Notes under the pieces: generated by a model | The model's input: the letters and a program-made list of their open reading frames with translations, nothing else | What the model was told of the DNA's origin: nothing | The model's database searches: none | DNA from: Acidobacteriota bacterium | Lineage (GTDB): Bacteria; Acidobacteriota; Terriglobia; Terriglobales; SCQP01 | Direction of reading: 5' to 3' | DNA: 64,000 nucleotides | Assembly: GCA_021818955.1 (NCBI GenBank) | Contig: JAKASR010000013.1 | Span: 31,614 to 95,613, forward strand | Part shown: positions 60,406 through 64,000 of the stretch, piece by piece | Layout: each line of letters begins with the position of its first letter | Position numbering within the stretch: the first letter of the stretch is position 1 | Translations under genes and position numbers: made by a program

Positions 60406-60903
60406 TTAGGGCCCGGGGGCGCGGGCCGCCTCCAGCAGCCGCGTCAGTGCCTCCAGGCGCGCGCGCCCCAGATGCCCCAGTTGGGCGCGGTGCGCGGCGG
60501 CGATGGGCGCGTCCAGCTTGTCCAGCAGCCCCCGGCCCGCCGGGCGGATGCGCGACGTGACCTGGCGCCGGTCGTGCGCCTCCCGCCGCCGTTCGATCAG
60601 CCCCCGCCGCTCCAGCCGGTCGAGCAGTCGGGTCATGTCCGGGTCGCGCGTGATCATGCGGCGGGCGATTTCACTGCAACCCAGCCCGTCGGGCGCGCCG
60701 CGCAGAATCCGCAACACGTTGTATTGCGTCGGCGAAATCCCCGCTCCGGCCAGCACCTGCGCCACCCGCCGCGCGAGAAAGTCCGCCGTGCGCATCAGAT
60801 TCACGAACACGTCCTCTTCCCGGCAGCGGTGGCGCCGCGCCGCCGCCGCGGCGCGGGGGACGGGGTCAGGGGAAGCGGGGGCGGGGGCCTTCATAGCCTG
60901 CAT
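60406..60903 (-). CDS. MarR-family transcriptional regulator
   Basis: About 165 residues. The winged helix shows YNVLRILRGAPDGLGCSEIARRMITRDPDMTRLLDRLERRGLIERRREAHDRRQVTSRIRPAGRGLL, the MarR recognition helix and DRR wing. It should dimerise and bind a palindromic operator, released by small phenolic or oxidant ligands. I take ATG 60903 (ATG 60894 also possible); the frame is open to 60930 but that would run through the operator. The operator 60909-60920 lies just upstream, so autorepression is likely, and a second one precedes yceI. Confidence 0.88.
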   Translation of the reverse strand: MQAMKAPAPASPDPVPRAAAAARRHRCREEDVFVNLMRTADFLARRVAQVLAGAGISPTQYNVLRILRGAPDGLGCSEIARRMITRDPDMTRLLDRLERRGLIERRREAHDRRQVTSRIRPAGRGLLDKLDAPIAAAHRAQLGHLGRARLEALTRLLEAARAPGP

Positions 60904-60908
60904 ATTAT

Positions 60909-60920
60909 TCGTTATAACGA
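60909..60920. promoter_or_regulatory. MarR-type operator upstream of the regulator gene
   Basis: TCGTTATAACGA is a perfect 12-bp palindrome a few bases before the start codon, in an AT-rich promoter-like stretch. Confidence 0.65.
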
Positions 60921-61085
60921 TAATTGTCAAGCGGTATATTTAGGCCGCGGGCCGCGCGCCGCCGCCCGCGATGGCTTGGCGGCGGGTTCGGCGGCGGGGG
61001 CCTGGGCCATCCGTTTTGCGTTGCTCTCCGCGATCAAGGCGCTGCGGGTTGCGCTTGTGCCGGATTGTTTCGGGCGTTCGGGTGG

Positions 61086-63407
61086 CTACGGTTTGGGGCC
61101 GGCCCTGCCCTTGGGCGCGGCCACGGCAAACTCCAGCCTGCCCGTGGCGCTTTGCGCGCCTGCCTGGATTTTGACCCGCAGCCGGTAGCGTCCGGCGGGC
61201 AGCGCGTTCGCTTCAATGCGCGCCAGCACCGGAATTTGCCCGCGTCGGTCCGGTCTCGGCAGCGGACCGTTCAGCCCGGCATAGGGCACGCCCCCGGTAA
61301 AATGGCGATAGCCGCGGCGAAAAAATTTCATCTGCAGCCGCGCCCGCGGCGCGCCGGCGGGCAAATAGACGATGAAGTAAAAGCCCAGCGGCTTGCCCGG
61401 CGCCGCTTGCAACACGCCGCTGGCGCTGGGCTCAATCCGCAGCACCCGGCCTTGTGACTTTATATTCAAGGGATCGTCGAGCGCCTGCGCGCCCGCGCTG
61501 CCGCGCAGCGGCTGCGTGCTCGATACCGGCACGATGCTCGATAGCCGCGGCCCCGCGGCGCCTCCGCGGCCCGCCGCCGGCACCTGCAGCTGCGCGCTTT
61601 CGAGGCTCGCCGCGCGCTCCTGCGGTTGATAGATCGCCGTCTGCACGGTGTAGGCGCCCGCCGGCAGCCGCGTGGTGTGATGAAAAATCATCGTTTGGGC
61701 TTGAAACCGCGCCAGTTCCGCCGCCGGCGCCGACCATTCGTACTGCCGGCTGAAGTTGCGCACGATGCGGCCGCGGCGATCCCGCACCAGTTGCAAGACC
61801 ACCAGGTGCAGCAGTTCGCGCCCCTTCAGCCGCGCGTCTTGCGCCACCTGCGCCCGGGTTGCCGGGTGCGCTTTCAGCCCCGCCAGCGGCACCGCCGCCA
61901 CCAGTGCCAGCCTCGGCTCGCGGCGGTCTGCGGGAAACTGATAGCCGGCGACGGCGAAGGGAAAATCGCGTTTCGGTTGGTTTTGGAGCAGCAGCGCTAG
62001 CGCCGGCAGGGCGTAGGCTGCCACCGGCGTCGGCGTGCGCGGAATGGCGTAATAGCCCTTGCGCGCCCGCACGTTCCAATCGCGGTGCCCCACCACCCGG
62101 AGCGCCAGCGTGTGATAGGCGCCATCCATCCCGCTGGCCGGTGAGTATGTCAGCTCGTATTGCTGGCCAAGATCGTCGGCCAGGCGGCGCATGTCGGGCC
62201 CGAGATCGTTGCTGCGGGCCGAGAGAAAGCCGCCGGTATCCGCCGCCAGCGCCGCCAGCGCCGTCAGCCGCCCGGCGTACTTCACCTCGGCAACGGTGTC
62301 GAATTCGTGGGCCTGGGTCGAGAATTGGTGCTCGTTCAAACGCGCCATCGTGTTTTGCTGGCTCACCGCCGCGGCATAGTTCAGGCTGTCGCGCTGTTCC
62401 GCCACGCTCGACTTCACCGACAGTCCCGCCGGATCCACCGGATAAAAGCTCACCCCGGCGCGATTGGCTTCCCGCACCAGGCGGTGGTAAAGCGCGCTGG
62501 TGTGGCCGTTCACGCGCAGGCTCTCGCTGAATAAGGCCAACTCCTTCCTCCCGGAAAGCGGCCGCAGCGCGTGGACCAGCCGCGCCAGCGCGCCCAGGCT
62601 GGCCCAGCTCCGCCGCTCCGCCTCCGCCCCGGCGCTGGCGATCATATCGCGCGCCAGAATATGCGTCAGTATCAGTGGCATCGGGTTGCCGCTAGTCAGA
62701 TCCGCATACGGATTCGGGCCGGGAGCGGTGCTGGCGTCGAAATTCGTCAGCGCCTGCGAAATCGCCCCATAGGCTGCCAGCGGCTGCTTGCCTTGCAGGG
62801 CTTGGATTTGCATCATGCTTTGCAGCATCTGAATTTTTCCCTGCTCCGCCAGCTGGCGGTACGCCGGGGTGCTGCCGCCGGTGGCCACCTCGACCGCGTG
62901 CATCAATGCCCGCCGGTTCAGGGTGAAGTTCTGCAATATGGCCAGCGAGCCGTCGGCGGCAAATACCGCGGCGTAGTCGCGCCCCCCCAGATCGGCGACC
63001 AGTTGGCGCGCCGCCTGCCGCGCCAGTACGCGCCCCGACAGGCCCAGGCGGTCGAACACCAGCACGATTAGATTGATCGGCTGGGCGCGAAAGCGTTCCG
63101 GCAGCCCGGCTGCGGCCGCCTGCGCCCGGGTCAAGTGTACGGAGGCGCGGACGCGGCGAAAACTCAATATATTTTGCCGCCGCCCATTGTCGAGCACCTG
63201 TAATTGCGCGGGCTGCAGATTTTCGACCAGCTTGCCGTGCGCGTCGGTCACCTGGAGATCGACTACCACCTCGCCGACATTTTTATGGATTGACAAGCCG
63301 GAACGCGTTTTTAATCTATGCCGGACCGCTTGTTGTGCGGGCGCCGCCGCCACGGCGCAGGCCAGGCCAAGCTGCAGTGTCAGAACGCGTGTCCAGCGGC
63401 CGGCCAT
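61086..63407 (-). CDS. Acidobacterial VWFA-type protein 2, exported
   Basis: A 773-residue paralogue of the gene at 55509-57824. The signal peptide VLTLQLGLACAVAAAPAQQ is followed by LSIHKNVGEVVVDLQVTDAHGK and the VWA-like region. There the MIDAS is again degenerate (VFDRLGLSGRV), and LSGRKELALFSESLRVNGHTSALYHRLVREANRAGVSFYPVDPAGL is the most conserved block. The C-terminal beta part and extended RGREL/LVRDRRGRIVRNFS region match paralogue 1. The divergence is spread evenly, so the two are old duplicates. Role unknown. Confidence 0.8.
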   Translation of the reverse strand: MAGRWTRVLTLQLGLACAVAAAPAQQAVRHRLKTRSGLSIHKNVGEVVVDLQVTDAHGKLVENLQPAQLQVLDNGRRQNILSFRRVRASVHLTRAQAAAAGLPERFRAQPINLIVLVFDRLGLSGRVLARQAARQLVADLGGRDYAAVFAADGSLAILQNFTLNRRALMHAVEVATGGSTPAYRQLAEQGKIQMLQSMMQIQALQGKQPLAAYGAISQALTNFDASTAPGPNPYADLTSGNPMPLILTHILARDMIASAGAEAERRSWASLGALARLVHALRPLSGRKELALFSESLRVNGHTSALYHRLVREANRAGVSFYPVDPAGLSVKSSVAEQRDSLNYAAAVSQQNTMARLNEHQFSTQAHEFDTVAEVKYAGRLTALAALAADTGGFLSARSNDLGPDMRRLADDLGQQYELTYSPASGMDGAYHTLALRVVGHRDWNVRARKGYYAIPRTPTPVAAYALPALALLLQNQPKRDFPFAVAGYQFPADRREPRLALVAAVPLAGLKAHPATRAQVAQDARLKGRELLHLVVLQLVRDRRGRIVRNFSRQYEWSAPAAELARFQAQTMIFHHTTRLPAGAYTVQTAIYQPQERAASLESAQLQVPAAGRGGAAGPRLSSIVPVSSTQPLRGSAGAQALDDPLNIKSQGRVLRIEPSASGVLQAAPGKPLGFYFIVYLPAGAPRARLQMKFFRRGYRHFTGGVPYAGLNGPLPRPDRRGQIPVLARIEANALPAGRYRLRVKIQAGAQSATGRLEFAVAAPKGRAGPKP

Positions 63408-63690
63408 GCTTCACCTCGCGGATAGAATCGCTTAGGAGAGCCCCGCCACCAGTCTACGCCGGGCGCACTCCGCCTGGCGAAAAGAGAACATTGAGTTGTT
63501 AGCGGCGTGAGGATAAAGCCGGGCGGCTTGAAGTTGTATTTTATTGTTTGGTTAATAGGTGGCGCAGTGTCTCGTTTTCCATTACGCTGTAACTCGCTCA
63601 TTGCACGGGAAAAATAATTTTGGGCGGGTTTTGCGCGTGATCGCCGTCACGTTATGACTTTATGTTATTGAATGGACTGGAGTAATAACA
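63408..63690. other. Intergenic region with little recognisable content
   Basis: Apart from a few short inverted repeats I see nothing coding here. It becomes AT-rich after 63570, toward the promoter of the next gene. Confidence 0.4.
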
Positions 63691-63720
63691 TTAAAACCGC
63701 CGATTTCGCCATGTTATAAT
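63691..63720 (+). promoter_or_regulatory. Candidate sigma70 promoter of the final gene
   Basis: TTAAAA (63691-63696) and TATAAT (63715-63720) are 18 bases apart in an AT-rich stretch, about 90 bases before the ATG at 63811. The perfect -10 is the strongest in the window. Confidence 0.55.
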
Positions 63721-63810
63721 ATCCTTGTATGAGATAGTCACTCACCTCTTACATACAAACCCCCATCGGAAAACTTAAGTTATCAGCCCGATATTTTCAA
63801 GGAGCTTACT

Positions 63811-64000
63811 ATGGCCTCGCTTGCCTCTGCCCCCGCCGTCCTGGACAGGTCCCGCGACCTCCTCGACGGCCTTCCGCCCGTCCCCTTCCAGCCCAGCCCC
63901 GCCCAACTGCGCCTCGCCGAAGGCCTGCAGTTGGCCGGCTTCGATATGGACGTCACCACCCTCTGCCGCCTCGCCAACGTCAGCCGCGCCGCCTACTACC
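63811..64000 (+). CDS. N-terminus of an HTH-like protein, cut by the window end
   Basis: ATG 63811 has AAGGAG 7-8 bases upstream. 63 residues are readable: MASLASAPAVLDRSRDLLDG, then LRLAEGLQLAGFDMDVTTLCRLANVSRAAYY, which looks like a helix-turn-helix start (LCRLANVSRAAYY). The rest is outside. A transcriptional or terminase-small-subunit-like role is possible. Confidence 0.6.
   Translation, partial: MASLASAPAVLDRSRDLLDGLPPVPFQPSPAQLRLAEGLQLAGFDMDVTTLCRLANVSRAAYY

Overview
The window is GC-rich (by eye about 60-65%) chromosomal DNA, most likely from an Acidobacteriota genome. The pointers are two large degenerate von Willebrand-type proteins of the lineage-typical acidobacterial VWFA family, an exosortase-linked exopolysaccharide locus, and an uronate/pectin and 2-oxoacid:ferredoxin oxidoreductase gene mix. 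This is inference from gene content; no rRNA is present to settle it.

Layout. (1) 1-2.6 kb: the 3' part of a CAT-anticodon tRNA, then a small AT-rich island closed by a 46-bp copy of the tRNA 3' end. Its cargo is decayed: a type III restriction Res C-terminal fragment, a DUF4145-like gene and a frameshifted zinc-knuckle/HNH-like gene. (2) 3.1-5.4 kb: a DUF1902/HicB-like antitoxin gene with a frameshifted hicA toxin, a cysH-type APS/PAPS reductase and a lipoprotein. (3) 5.7-34 kb: a large exopolysaccharide locus with eight GT4 glycosyltransferases, three methyltransferases, a glutamine-hydrolysing asparagine-synthase homologue, two O-antigen ligase/polymerase-type membrane proteins, a flippase, a Wzc-like tyrosine kinase, a Wza-like export protein, an exosortase with its EpsI partner, and two tandem small proteins with PEP-CTERM-like tails that are candidate exosortase substrates. 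(4) 34-36 kb: a one-gene PAS/HisKA/receiver/transmembrane/OmpA fusion without a kinase ATPase domain. (5) 36-46.6 kb: an APC permease, tRNA-His, and a probable sugar-acid block (ExuT-like MFS transporter, glycerate 2-kinase, two-subunit 2-oxoacid:ferredoxin oxidoreductase, GH28 enzyme). (6) 46.6-51.4 kb: glmU and an isoaspartyl peptidase/asparaginase, each followed or preceded by arrays of a 7-bp repeat, one of which is translated as a protein tail. (7) 51.4-64 kb: a secreted phosphoesterase, a penicillin-acylase family enzyme, two VWFA-like paralogues, a phosphoribosyltransferase/SLOG gene pair, a MarR-YceI pair sharing an operator, and the start of an HTH-like gene.

The glycan genes form a plausible pathway: glycosyltransferases build a repeat unit, the flippase and Wzy-type proteins translocate and polymerise it, Wzc/Wza export it, and the exosortase probably anchors or processes the small C-terminally tagged proteins in the same envelope context.

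A modular, hairpin-rich intergenic repeat (about 40-350 bp, at least a dozen full or partial copies in both orientations) runs through the whole window, touches gene ends, and has truncated one Uma2-type gene. Start codons were chosen from family alignment, overlaps and Shine-Dalgarno context by eye; no database search was possible.
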